Of a DNA stretch of 64,000 nt, positions 26,705-39,961 are shown one piece after another (position 1 is the stretch's first letter; every line of letters starts with the position of its first letter). Source of the stretch: Topomyia yanbarensis (lineage: Eukaryota; Arthropoda; Insecta; Diptera; Culicidae). Under the pieces are notes generated by a model. That model saw only the letters and a program-made list of their open reading frames with translations, made no database searches and was not told where the DNA came from. The stretch spans positions 1 through 64,000 of the forward strand of contig NW_026683316.1 in assembly GCF_030247195.1 (NCBI RefSeq). Direction: 5' to 3'. The position numbers and the translations under genes were made by a program.

Positions 26705-29700
26705 GACAAAGACAAAGACAAAGACAAAGACAAAGACAAAGACAAAGACAAAGACAAAGACAAAGACAAAGACAAAGACAAAGACAAAGACAAAGACAAA
26801 GACAAAGACAAAGACAAAGACAAAGACAAAGACAAAGACAAAGACAAAGACAAAGACAAAGACAAAGACAAAGACAAAGACAAAGACAAAGACAAAGACA
26901 AAGACAAAGACAAAGACAAAGACAAAGACAAAGACAAAGACAAAGACAAAGACAAAGACAAAGACAAAGACAAAGACAAAGACAAAGACAAAGACAAAGA
27001 CAAAGACAAAGACAAAGACAAAGACAAAGACAAAGACAAAGACAAAGACAAAGACAAAGACAAAGACAAAGACAAAGACAAAGACAAAGACAAAGACAAA
27101 GACAAAGACAAAGACAAAGACAAAGACAAAGACAAAGACAAAGACAAAGACAAAGACAAAGACAAAGACAAAGACAAAGACAAAGACAAAGACAAAGACA
27201 AAGACAAAGACAAAGACAAAGACAAAGACAAAGACAAAGACAAAGACAAAGACAAAGACAAAGACAAAGACAAAGACAAAGACAAAGACAAAGACAAAGA
27301 CAAAGACAAAGACAAAGACAAAGACAAAGACAAAGACAAAGACAAAGACAAAGACAAAGACAAAGACAAAGACAAAGACAAAGACAAAGACAAAGACAAA
27401 GACAAAGACAAAGACAAAGACAAAGACAAAGACAAAGACAAAGACAAAGACAAAGACAAAGACAAAGACAAAGACAAAGACAAAGACAAAGACAAAGACA
27501 AAGACAAAGACAAAGACAAAGACAAAGACAAAGACAAAGACAAAGACAAAGACAAAGACAAAGACAAAGACAAAGACAAAGACAAAGACAAAGACAAAGA
27601 CAAAGACAAAGACAAAGACAAAGACAAAGACAAAGACAAAGACAAAGACAAAGACAAAGACAAAGACAAAGACAAAGACAAAGACAAAGACAAAGACAAA
27701 GACAAAGACAAAGACAAAGACAAAGACAAAGACAAAGACAAAGACAAAGACAAAGACAAAGACAAAGACAAAGACAAAGACAAAGACAAAGACAAAGACA
27801 AAGACAAAGACAAAGACAAAGACAAAGACAAAGACAAAGACAAAGACAAAGACAAAGACAAAGACAAAGACAAAGACAAAGACAAAGACAAAGACAAAGA
27901 CAAAGACAAAGACAAAGACAAAGACAAAGACAAAGACAAAGACAAAGACAAAGACAAAGACAAAGACAAAGACAAAGACAAAGACAAAGACAAAGACAAA
28001 GACAAAGACAAAGACAAAGACAAAGACAAAGACAAAGACAAAGACAAAGACAAAGACAAAGACAAAGACAAAGACAAAGACAAAGACAAAGACAAAGACA
28101 AAGACAAAGACAAAGACAAAGACAAAGACAAAGACAAAGACAAAGACAAAGACAAAGACAAAGACAAAGACAAAGACAAAGACAAAGACAAAGACAAAGA
28201 CAAAGACAAAGACAAAGACAAAGACAAAGACAAAGACAAAGACAAAGACAAAGACAAAGACAAAGACAAAGACAAAGACAAAGACAAAGACAAAGACAAA
28301 GACAAAGACAAAGACAAAGACAAAGACAAAGACAAAGACAAAGACAAAGACAAAGACAAAGACAAAGACAAAGACAAAGACAAAGACAAAGACAAAGACA
28401 AAGACAAAGACAAAGACAAAGACAAAGACAAAGACAAAGACAAAGACAAAGACAAAGACAAAGACAAAGACAAAGACAAAGACAAAGACAAAGACAAAGA
28501 CAAAGACAAAGACAAAGACAAAGACAAAGACAAAGACAAAGACAAAGACAAAGACAAAGACAAAGACAAAGACAAAGACAAAGACAAAGACAAAGACAAA
28601 GACAAAGACAAAGACAAAGACAAAGACAAAGACAAAGACAAAGACAAAGACAAAGACAAAGACAAAGACAAAGACAAAGACAAAGACAAAGACAAAGACA
28701 AAGACAAAGACAAAGACAAAGACAAAGACAAAGACAAAGACAAAGACAAAGACAAAGACAAAGACAAAGACAAAGACAAAGACAAAGACAAAGACAAAGA
28801 CAAAGACAAAGACAAAGACAAAGACAAAGACAAAGACAAAGACAAAGACAAAGACAAAGACAAAGACAAAGACAAAGACAAAGACAAAGACAAAGACAAA
28901 GACAAAGACAAAGACAAAGACAAAGACAAAGACAAAGACAAAGACAAAGACAAAGACAAAGACAAAGACAAAGACAAAGACAAAGACAAAGACAAAGACA
29001 AAGACAAAGACAAAGACAAAGACAAAGACAAAGACAAAGACAAAGACAAAGACAAAGACAAAGACAAAGACAAAGACAAAGACAAAGACAAAGACAAAGA
29101 CAAAGACAAAGACAAAGACAAAGACAAAGACAAAGACAAAGACAAAGACAAAGACAAAGACAAAGACAAAGACAAAGACAAAGACAAAGACAAAGACAAA
29201 GACAAAGACAAAGACAAAGACAAAGACAAAGACAAAGACAAAGACAAAGACAAAGACAAAGACAAAGACAAAGACAAAGACAAAGACAAAGACAAAGACA
29301 AAGACAAAGACAAAGACAAAGACAAAGACAAAGACAAAGACAAAGACAAAGACAAAGACAAAGACAAAGACAAAGACAAAGACAAAGACAAAGACAAAGA
29401 CAAAGACAAAGACAAAGACAAAGACAAAGACAAAGACAAAGACAAAGACAAAGACAAAGACAAAGACAAAGACAAAGACAAAGACAAAGACAAAGACAAA
29501 GACAAAGACAAAGACAAAGACAAAGACAAAGACAAAGACAAAGACAAAGACAAAGACAAAGACAAAGACAAAGACAAAGACAAAGACAAAGACAAAGACA
29601 AAGACAAAGACAAAGACAAAGACAAAGACAAAGACAAAGACAAAGACAAAGACAAAGACAAAGACAAAGACAAAGACAAAGACAAAGACAAAGACAAAGA

Positions 29701-32700
29701 CAAAGACAAAGACAAAGACAAAGACAAAGACAAAGACAAAGACAAAGACAAAGACAAAGACAAAGACAAAGACAAAGACAAAGACAAAGACAAAGACAAA
29801 GACAAAGACAAAGACAAAGACAAAGACAAAGACAAAGACAAAGACAAAGACAAAGACAAAGACAAAGACAAAGACAAAGACAAAGACAAAGACAAAGACA
29901 AAGACAAAGACAAAGACAAAGACAAAGACAAAGACAAAGACAAAGACAAAGACAAAGACAAAGACAAAGACAAAGACAAAGACAAAGACAAAGACAAAGA
30001 CAAAGACAAAGACAAAGACAAAGACAAAGACAAAGACAAAGACAAAGACAAAGACAAAGACAAAGACAAAGACAAAGACAAAGACAAAGACAAAGACAAA
30101 GACAAAGACAAAGACAAAGACAAAGACAAAGACAAAGACAAAGACAAAGACAAAGACAAAGACAAAGACAAAGACAAAGACAAAGACAAAGACAAAGACA
30201 AAGACAAAGACAAAGACAAAGACAAAGACAAAGACAAAGACAAAGACAAAGACAAAGACAAAGACAAAGACAAAGACAAAGACAAAGACAAAGACAAAGA
30301 CAAAGACAAAGACAAAGACAAAGACAAAGACAAAGACAAAGACAAAGACAAAGACAAAGACAAAGACAAAGACAAAGACAAAGACAAAGACAAAGACAAA
30401 GACAAAGACAAAGACAAAGACAAAGACAAAGACAAAGACAAAGACAAAGACAAAGACAAAGACAAAGACAAAGACAAAGACAAAGACAAAGACAAAGACA
30501 AAGACAAAGACAAAGACAAAGACAAAGACAAAGACAAAGACAAAGACAAAGACAAAGACAAAGACAAAGACAAAGACAAAGACAAAGACAAAGACAAAGA
30601 CAAAGACAAAGACAAAGACAAAGACAAAGACAAAGACAAAGACAAAGACAAAGACAAAGACAAAGACAAAGACAAAGACAAAGACAAAGACAAAGACAAA
30701 GACAAAGACAAAGACAAAGACAAAGACAAAGACAAAGACAAAGACAAAGACAAAGACAAAGACAAAGACAAAGACAAAGACAAAGACAAAGACAAAGACA
30801 AAGACAAAGACAAAGACAAAGACAAAGACAAAGACAAAGACAAAGACAAAGACAAAGACAAAGACAAAGACAAAGACAAAGACAAAGACAAAGACAAAGA
30901 CAAAGACAAAGACAAAGACAAAGACAAAGACAAAGACAAAGACAAAGACAAAGACAAAGACAAAGACAAAGACAAAGACAAAGACAAAGACAAAGACAAA
31001 GACAAAGACAAAGACAAAGACAAAGACAAAGACAAAGACAAAGACAAAGACAAAGACAAAGACAAAGACAAAGACAAAGACAAAGACAAAGACAAAGACA
31101 AAGACAAAGACAAAGACAAAGACAAAGACAAAGACAAAGACAAAGACAAAGACAAAGACAAAGACAAAGACAAAGACAAAGACAAAGACAAAGACAAAGA
31201 CAAAGACAAAGACAAAGACAAAGACAAAGACAAAGACAAAGACAAAGACAAAGACAAAGACAAAGACAAAGACAAAGACAAAGACAAAGACAAAGACAAA
31301 GACAAAGACAAAGACAAAGACAAAGACAAAGACAAAGACAAAGACAAAGACAAAGACAAAGACAAAGACAAAGACAAAGACAAAGACAAAGACAAAGACA
31401 AAGACAAAGACAAAGACAAAGACAAAGACAAAGACAAAGACAAAGACAAAGACAAAGACAAAGACAAAGACAAAGACAAAGACAAAGACAAAGACAAAGA
31501 CAAAGACAAAGACAAAGACAAAGACAAAGACAAAGACAAAGACAAAGACAAAGACAAAGACAAAGACAAAGACAAAGACAAAGACAAAGACAAAGACAAA
31601 GACAAAGACAAAGACAAAGACAAAGACAAAGACAAAGACAAAGACAAAGACAAAGACAAAGACAAAGACAAAGACAAAGACAAAGACAAAGACAAAGACA
31701 AAGACAAAGACAAAGACAAAGACAAAGACAAAGACAAAGACAAAGACAAAGACAAAGACAAAGACAAAGACAAAGACAAAGACAAAGACAAAGACAAAGA
31801 CAAAGACAAAGACAAAGACAAAGACAAAGACAAAGACAAAGACAAAGACAAAGACAAAGACAAAGACAAAGACAAAGACAAAGACAAAGACAAAGACAAA
31901 GACAAAGACAAAGACAAAGACAAAGACAAAGACAAAGACAAAGACAAAGACAAAGACAAAGACAAAGACAAAGACAAAGACAAAGACAAAGACAAAGACA
32001 AAGACAAAGACAAAGACAAAGACAAAGACAAAGACAAAGACAAAGACAAAGACAAAGACAAAGACAAAGACAAAGACAAAGACAAAGACAAAGACAAAGA
32101 CAAAGACAAAGACAAAGACAAAGACAAAGACAAAGACAAAGACAAAGACAAAGACAAAGACAAAGACAAAGACAAAGACAAAGACAAAGACAAAGACAAA
32201 GACAAAGACAAAGACAAAGACAAAGACAAAGACAAAGACAAAGACAAAGACAAAGACAAAGACAAAGACAAAGACAAAGACAAAGACAAAGACAAAGACA
32301 AAGACAAAGACAAAGACAAAGACAAAGACAAAGACAAAGACAAAGACAAAGACAAAGACAAAGACAAAGACAAAGACAAAGACAAAGACAAAGACAAAGA
32401 CAAAGACAAAGACAAAGACAAAGACAAAGACAAAGACAAAGACAAAGACAAAGACAAAGACAAAGACAAAGACAAAGACAAAGACAAAGACAAAGACAAA
32501 GACAAAGACAAAGACAAAGACAAAGACAAAGACAAAGACAAAGACAAAGACAAAGACAAAGACAAAGACAAAGACAAAGACAAAGACAAAGACAAAGACA
32601 AAGACAAAGACAAAGACAAAGACAAAGACAAAGACAAAGACAAAGACAAAGACAAAGACAAAGACAAAGACAAAGACAAAGACAAAGACAAAGACAAAGA

Positions 32701-33932
32701 CAAAGACAAAGACAAAGACAAAGACAAAGACAAAGACAAAGACAAAGACAAAGACAAAGACAAAGACAAAGACAAAGACAAAGACAAAGACAAAGACAAA
32801 GACAAAGACAAAGACAAAGACAAAGACAAAGACAAAGACAAAGACAAAGACAAAGACAAAGACAAAGACAAAGACAAAGACAAAGACAAAGACAAAGACA
32901 AAGACAAAGACAAAGACAAAGACAAAGACAAAGACAAAGACAAAGACAAAGACAAAGACAAAGACAAAGACAAAGACAAAGACAAAGACAAAGACAAAGA
33001 CAAAGACAAAGACAAAGACAAAGACAAAGACAAAGACAAAGACAAAGACAAAGACAAAGACAAAGACAAAGACAAAGACAAAGACAAAGACAAAGACAAA
33101 GACAAAGACAAAGACAAAGACAAAGACAAAGACAAAGACAAAGACAAAGACAAAGACAAAGACAAAGACAAAGACAAAGACAAAGACAAAGACAAAGACA
33201 AAGACAAAGACAAAGACAAAGACAAAGACAAAGACAAAGACAAAGACAAAGACAAAGACAAAGACAAAGACAAAGACAAAGACAAAGACAAAGACAAAGA
33301 CAAAGACAAAGACAAAGACAAAGACAAAGACAAAGACAAAGACAAAGACAAAGACAAAGACAAAGACAAAGACAAAGACAAAGACAAAGACAAAGACAAA
33401 GACAAAGACAAAGACAAAGACAAAGACAAAGACAAAGACAAAGACAAAGACAAAGACAAAGACAAAGACAAAGACAAAGACAAAGACAAAGACAAAGACA
33501 AAGACAAAGACAAAGACAAAGACAAAGACAAAGACAAAGACAAAGACAAAGACAAAGACAAAGACAAAGACAAAGACAAAGACAAAGACAAAGACAAAGA
33601 CAAAGACAAAGACAAAGACAAAGACAAAGACAAAGACAAAGACAAAGACAAAGACAAAGACAAAGACAAAGACAAAGACAAAGACAAAGACAAAGACAAA
33701 GACAAAGACAAAGACAAAGACAAAGACAAAGACAAAGACAAAGACAAAGACAAAGACAAAGACAAAGACAAAGACAAAGACAAAGACAAAGACAAAGACA
33801 AAGACAAAGACAAAGACAAAGACAAAGACAAAGACAAAGACAAAGACAAAGACAAAGACAAAGACAAAGACAAAGACAAAGACAAAGACAAAGACAAAGA
33901 CAAAGACAAAAACAAAGACAAAGACAAGACAA
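26702..33932 (+). repeat. (AAAGAC)n hexanucleotide satellite, downstream block
   Basis: About 7.2 kb, roughly 1,205 units, of the same unit and strand as the upstream block. It starts flush with the A-run of the retrotransposon. I see no defect until the last few units, where one G is replaced (AAAAAC, 33,908-33,913) and one unit has 5 nt, before unique sequence AACCCATCTTG begins. All six frames are open (alternating Lys-Asp, Arg-Gln, Thr-Lys on plus; Val-Phe, Leu-Ser, Cys-Leu on minus). Confidence 0.99.
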
Positions 33933-34436
33933 CCCATCTTGTAGCGGTTTGAATTCAAACTTATTGAATTTTTTCGTATAGCTTGCTAACTCGCGTTTTA
34001 ACCGTATTGTTTTATTTTACAGTCCAGTTGTAGTTTAGAAACCCAATTTTCGAAGAAATCTTCCGGCGTATATTTCGAACTATACTGCGACTAGCTTCGT
34101 TTGGTGGTTACGTTCACGCCGAAATGTCCTAGATTTGCTTTGAAAGCCGTCCTGAATTTGATTCAGGAAATTTTCATATCCTCTGTGATTCTTACACGCA
34201 ACTTGTTCGGGTCTCATTACTTTTGTGCAGCATTATGTCTCCCCTCTTTGCCATTCTAATATAGAGAAAGGCTTTCCAATCATTTCAAATCGACTTTTCA
34301 GTCAAGTCTCGGAGGGCCGAGTACCGTATACCATATAACCTACGAGAACGATTGTCGAGATCAGAAAATATCTGTGTTTGTTACTCTCGAGTGGGAAACT
34401 TTAAACGACTTGGTACGTGGTACTGTCGGATTCATA
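33933..34436. other. Non-coding flank of the satellite
   Basis: Unique-looking AT-rich sequence with no gene. A 14-bp palindrome GTTTGAATTCAAAC sits at 33,947-33,960, close to the satellite edge. Confidence 0.6.
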
Positions 34437-35775
34437 GGGGAGACTGAGGAGACTTGATCCCCGGGGAGACTTGATCTCATCATTGTAACTCAAAGGCGGA
34501 TCAGAATACATTAATCGAATATATTATAAAGTTGCGTAGTTTTATCTAAACCTAAATTTCATTAACACAGAAAAAGAAATTGGACTTTTGTGTAACTGAA
34601 TTTTTACCGATTTTAAAAAAAGTCTCAGAAGAACTGAAGAAGATTTATTTTTCAAATTTTCAAACTTTTATAAAATTGATAAAATCACCCACTACATACT
34701 CTACTTTTGCATACAGAATTACAGGAGAATGTCAATTATATGAATACGTTATGATTGAGCTGATTCTTTTGTTCAACTATATTTTTACTAAAGTTTGCTG
34801 AAATAGATGCTAGGGGTTCACTTGATCCCTTCAAATTCGTGGAGATTTGATCCCCTTCGCCATACTTCATACACACCACTGAAAATAACCAAATTCACAC
34901 CAGAACAATTGAAGTCATTGTTGTCATAAAAAAATGTCAAAAATGAACGCTTCATCGTAAAGAAACATAACTGTAATTGTATACGTAGCAACCATTCATC
35001 CCACATTAGACGTTCCTCAACCATAATAAAGACAGCTTTCAAATAATTGCACGGAGATTTGGGGAATTCGTAAAAAAATCAGGTGAGAGATGTGTAATAT
35101 GTAGTAACAAAAATAACAATATCTAATCATAACAATTTAATCAATACTACAATCCATTTATAAAATTGAATGGGGTAATGTACCCGTTTTTGCCCTATTA
35201 AGAAGGGTACCACATTATTACTACAATAATTTTATTATTTCAGCTTCTTTGATTTGTTATTAAGGTCCATTTTTTATTTCGATTATAGAGGTTTTAACGT
35301 ATTTATTAAGAGCCAATATAATAACAACATTGTCTTGAGAATGGTGAAAATCTTCTGTTTGAGCGCAGCAAAATCTCTAATCGAGTATCCCCATTATCGC
35401 AATACCATTTGAGTCAATGCGTTGAGCAAAGATGGCAGACGCTGCTCTAACCAAAGGCTTCAGATGGGTAGGATGATAGTAGAAACAGGGCAAAAATAGG
35501 CTTATTACCCTACATGCTCTTTTAAACACGTTTTCATAAAGGAATCAAGTGTCCCCAAATTAGGGATCGAGTCTCCACTAATCTAAGAATTTTCCATTTT
35601 TTTGTTGTTTTCCAGAAATGCTCATAGCTCATGTCCAGTATAATATTTCCATTTATTTTTTTTATGATTATTAGTCATCCCTAGAAACAATATAAAACTA
35701 CAAAAAATACATAGTTTGTTATCATTCCACGGAGTTGGACTGAAAAAAAGGGGATCAAGTCTCCTCAGTCTCCCC
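34437..35775. mobile_element. Non-autonomous DNA transposon (1,339 bp) with 26-bp perfect terminal inverted repeats
   Basis: The 26 bases at 34,437-34,462 (beginning GGGGAGACTGAGGAGACTTG) are the exact reverse complement of 35,750-35,775. Just inside the left end is a second GGGGAGACTTGATC copy, and related GGATCGAGTCTCC/TTGATCCCC strings recur internally (about 34,824, 34,847 and 35,566). No transposase-like frame is present. No target duplication is obvious (TA on the left, TG on the right), so I cannot assign a superfamily. Confidence 0.85.
35173..35510. mobile_element. Small MITE nested in the 1.34 kb element
   Basis: Imperfect 24-bp terminal inverted repeats: GGGTAAT...TTTTTGCCCT at 35,173-35,196 against 35,487-35,510, with about 19 of 24 positions paired. 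It lies wholly inside the larger element, so it may be a later insertion or an internal fold-back. No coding content. Confidence 0.45.
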
Positions 35776-38324
35776 TGCTGTTCTTTCCCTATTACATCAA
35801 CAGACTAAATCTACACCTTCTGTAGATATTACTTAGGGAAGGATTGTGTTCTTGTACCTGCTCTTTTCTTAGCCCGCGGGCTCTTGCATTTGTTGAGCCA
35901 TTGAGGTTCCACATCGATCCGAAACTTAGAGCCAGTGAGCTCATTGCTTTGTCGCGATCAACGTGATAGTTCCTGGCAAAGAAGCTAGACACCGAATTCT
36001 CATTTGTCCAACGATGGCACGTTCTTATTTCTCCTCATCCGTTGCTTTTGCTAGCTCGTTGCTTGACCCGTGTAACTTCGGACTGTCGCTAATACATTGT
36101 GTGTGTTTGTGTGAGTATGAGGAGGAAGACATGACTGAACCGATATGGAAAAACTTTGTTTCAAACGAACGGTATAGCGCCCCCACAAGCTGCTGTTAAT
36201 TTTTTTACTGCACTACTGCACTAATGCCCAATGCCAAGTTCTTAAGTTTATGTAACACCTATTTTTCCGCAAACGCTTCATGATTTTTACAAACTTGGTT
36301 TCAAATGTAGGATACAATACCAGAAATTTCAAAAATCGAATTTGTATTTTACATGCCAAATGCCAGAAGCAAAATACATATAGGTACCAAGCATAATAAG
36401 AATGTAGCAGACTTATTGAGCATATCCAGTTATGGAATCATAGCTTGGATATATGAGAAAGGAACGATTGCACCACTAGGTTGATTAAAACAGGTTTTTC
36501 AAATTAGTTATTATATTGACCGGTTCTTTCGTCATTAGAGCAATATTTGATTAGAATCCTCCCTGTCCTTGATACAAACAGCACTCTTCTTCTTGCACCA
36601 GCAGACCATGATGACCAGGCGGAGCCTCATACATCAGTAACCAGTTCCAATGGCTCGGCTTTTAGGTTCGACTTTGTGCTTTCTTGAGCTTATTTTCTAC
36701 GGATCACGGACATACGATTGTTTCTTCCATCGCGTGGCAATTCGAGAAGAGATTTTTTTTTCAATAATTTCACAAGCAAGGTTTGAAAAACCGCTTTCGA
36801 TTTTACATTGGGAGAGCATTATTTTCGCAGTTGACGGCTTGACTCACAGTATATCTCAGACAGTATCTCAATATCTCTGAAGAGAACGTCAATGCAACAG
36901 CAAAGTGTTCCAATCATCACTATACCTGTACTCATCTCAAGCATTGTCCGACAAGGCATTTTTGGTCTGCGATTCTGCTTTGATCTTGCATGATATTTTT
37001 GACAAAATAACGGGTGAGTCAGAAGTAGCTGGACTAAACTAAAACCCAGGGTAGGTTTTCTTTATAACAAATAAGTTTTATATCTAGTAGTTATTTAAAA
37101 AAAAGTAGGACAGCTTATGGTCTATCTTTCTCAAGTGTACCTAAACTTCCTTTACTGCTCCCATCATGGTCTAGGCGACATTGAGATCTACTCTGCATAT
37201 CCTTGATTTTAATTGTGCTGCTGAAGCAGCTTCCCAAAATGCTTCGATTGGTTGAAGTTTTGATACATTCCGCGGATTATCATCTTTTCGGCCACATTTC
37301 ACACATTGAGAGTTCAACCAAGCAAAGGTATTAGTTTCAATAGGAGGCTTCAGCCGGATAGTAAACGAGGGGTACGCCTTCTTGGCAAAGTATATCTGAT
37401 GCACGATTTGGAAAATGGAATTTCGAATTACGGTAACAAGTTTTCTGACATGCATGGAGAGTGCTAATCATACACAGAAATTGAAACTTGCTAAAATGAG
37501 CTCAAATGCTGGTTTGTTATAGTTTCACAATCTATAAAAGTAGGCTTTGAGACACACGCATAAATCAAAGAGGGTCAGCTTCCTTCGTGTGCCGCTATCA
37601 TGACAAAAAATATGTAATTCGACGCCTTTATTCAAGTCAAAAAACAAATGTTGGAAAATACGTTTTATGGCTCACCAAGTCTTCCTCACCAAGGTTCCTG
37701 TAGACCCGGGACTACGACACACTTCGACATCTGATGAAAGGTCTAACTAATCAAATAAGACTCATTTATCGCTAAAAAATAATGTGTTTCCTAGTGCTGA
37801 GGTTTTATGATATAATGAATATTTGCGCTCGTTTGGCATTAACTCGTTAGTCAATTGATGAGTAATACTGTTAGAGCTGTCCCAAATGTTATTATGAGAA
37901 TTTGTAGCACTGCCCGTTATGAGTACAAAACAATTTCTACCACAATATGACACAACCTTTTTAAAATCATCAAAACGCGATGTAATATGTAGCAAATTTA
38001 CCGAACAATAGACGTATTTCTTGTCTATGCTGTCAACAACTAGATTGACAGCAAAAATATCGTAAGTTGTTATCTCAAATATAAGACCTGTGCACTATAC
38101 GCAAAAATGAATGCACTAGGTATTTCACAAGGAGTGGTCATACAATTTTTTTAAATGCAATGAAAACGGGGTTTGCAAAGTTTTCAACATAATAGCATCC
38201 TTCATGAAAATACAGCCCACAACAACTAGAAGCTATCGAAAACGATGGATAATGCTCTCCTATTTGTGTTAATTAGGGGCATGGCTAATTGTTGTTTTAA
38301 TTGCCGCAAGCTTCTACTGTATCG
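35776..38324. other. AT-rich non-coding DNA with no recognised gene
   Basis: Open frames here are short and lack family resemblance. The only recognisable piece is the dispersed motif at 36,432-36,499 (separate entry). I see no RNA gene. Confidence 0.6.
36432..36499 (+). repeat. Dispersed repeat end containing GCACCACTAGG...GATTAAAACAGG
   Basis: A 68-bp segment from ATGGAATCA to CAGGTTTTT matches 57,273-57,340 at most positions, with a weaker version at 58,741-58,782. Probably one end of a MITE or ancient interspersed repeat family. Confidence 0.7.
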
Positions 38325-38709
38325 ATTTTGTTGGCTATTTTCGGCAAATTTAAGGCTAAGAGAAACGAAAGCATGGACATGGACATGATCGAAAGGAAAT
38401 GTGAAGAAACCTTTGCCTTCTGCTAAGTAGGAGTTGGGCGTTGTACCCAAGTCTACCGCATGGTCATTGATAGAACATAACTCATCATCATGCTTTACCG
38501 CCGACGCCGGCGTTTTAATATGATTATAACGCCAAACTCCTACTTAGCAAAAGACAAAGGATTCTGCACATTTCCTTTCGATCATGTCGATATGAGCCTG
38601 CTTAATCCTAGTTTTCCTTTCTGATTAACTCTAGAATACCTATCCGTCTTTCAATTTCATTGCTTTCGTTTCTTTTAGTCTCAAATTTGCCGAAAATAAC
38701 CAACAAAAT
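38325..38709. repeat. Fold-back element with ~120-bp arms
   Basis: The left arm 38,325-38,442 is an inverted copy of 38,528-38,709. Shared stretches include TTGGYTATTTTCGGCAAATT, ATGATCGAAAGGAAATGTG and GCTAAGTAGGAGTT. The right arm carries about 70 bp of extra sequence. The spacer (38,443-38,527) holds a GC-rich GCCGACGCCGGCG palindrome. The transcript would form a long hairpin; no protein is coded. Confidence 0.8.
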
Positions 38710-39160
38710 CATACAATCATCCATTATGTTAGAGCTTCGGTTGACACAGCGATGGAAAGGTCAATTATGCTCCGTTTACTGACTTATTTTAGACTTTCCA
38801 GCCTTTTGGTTTTCAGCTAGAGGTTAACTTGGGACTTCTATTTCTGCTGCCTTCCACGACGTGAGAGCAGGACTCCAGCGACACGGCATCCAGGCCGATT
38901 TAGTCCAGAGAGAGATAATAGACTGTTATCTACCTTCTAATGGACCACAACCGAGAAAGTTTGTACTATTTGAATGGTATATGACACTAGATCCCAACTA
39001 ACTTTTCCCAACTAAGTTTCCCAACTAACTTTTCAAATGTTTTTGGACAAAAAACTAACAACAAGTAATTTCGACATTTCTTTCGAAAGTTCAATTTAAT
39101 TGAATGCTTGTTTGTGTTTTAAAAACCCCAAAACAACATGTACGTAATTGTAAATGCCCT

Positions 39161-39330
39161 AGTCTGGCGGTTCAATGGCTAAAGCCTTAGATGACCTTAG
39201 AAGTCACTCGGCGTATGCTCGAGCCCCAGCCAAAAGGAACTCTTAGTGATCAGTAGGGTCGCAATACTAACCCTGCAATCGCACTGTAAAATAATGTTAG
39301 TACCAAGGTATTGTTTTTGATAGTGAATTA
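39161..39330 (+). mobile_element. tRNA-derived SINE-like element
   Basis: A pol III A-box-like string TGGCGGTTCAATGG (39,165-39,178) is followed 38 nt later by a B-box-like GCTCGAGCCC (39,217-39,226), the spacing expected of a tRNA-related SINE head. A non-tRNA body follows (AGGGTCGCAATACTAACCCTG). The 3' end and target duplication could not be fixed. Confidence 0.55.
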
Positions 39331-39839
39331 TTGAAACTCAACGATAAAGTTGTAATGGACTGTTCATGACACACAACTTGTTCTATGTAGTATGAAAATA
39401 TTTAGATCAAAATACTATTCTACCGTATAACTAATCTTACTAATTTCAAAGATCTTTCTTGGTCGGTGTCCATACTTACTGTTCGGTGTCCAACTGGACA
39501 TGCTGGCTCATAGTACCAGTGCATTACTTGCGGTATAAATCAGTTTCGTTAACATTTTGTCTATATAATATGATAATAAGATGGTAATAATATATACCCT
39601 GATCAGGAGGTAAGAAATAGGAAAATCACTGGTTCCAATAGCTAGTCTGTTCTGTCGAGTCTCGACCTAGATAGACGCTTTGTGTTAGTAGAAGTAGTTC
39701 TTCAGCTCTAAACGTTGGGATTTCACTTAGATATCCGTTGAAATAACTGTTCAAGTTACGTACCGAAATTTGGCACTAGAGTTTTTTTTACGATTTTGAA
39801 TATAACCATATTTCGCATAGTTCAAAAAACCAAACCTTA

Positions 39840-39961
39840 TATTCGTGGATTCATTACTTTTTGGTCTATCAACTAGTACTTGAAAGGAATCGTTATGTTA
39901 TATTCGTGGATTCATTACTTTTTGGTCTATCAACTAGTACTTGAAAGGAATCGTTATGTTA
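39840..39961 (+). repeat. Exact 61-bp tandem duplication
   Basis: 39,840-39,900 and 39,901-39,961 are identical (TATTCGTGGATTC ... CGTTATGTTA). A recent local duplication, or an assembly slip. Confidence 0.95.

Noticed and set aside
1..33932. Hexamer array as a canonical telomere repeat
   Set aside because: AAAGAC/GTCTTT is not the insect TTAGG repeat, and Diptera lack telomerase-type repeats; a telomeric location cannot be claimed from sequence.
26590..33981. Open frames of more than 2,400 codons over the hexamer array on both strands
   Set aside because: The AAAGAC unit has no stop in any frame; the predicted proteins are pure dipeptide repeats and artefacts.
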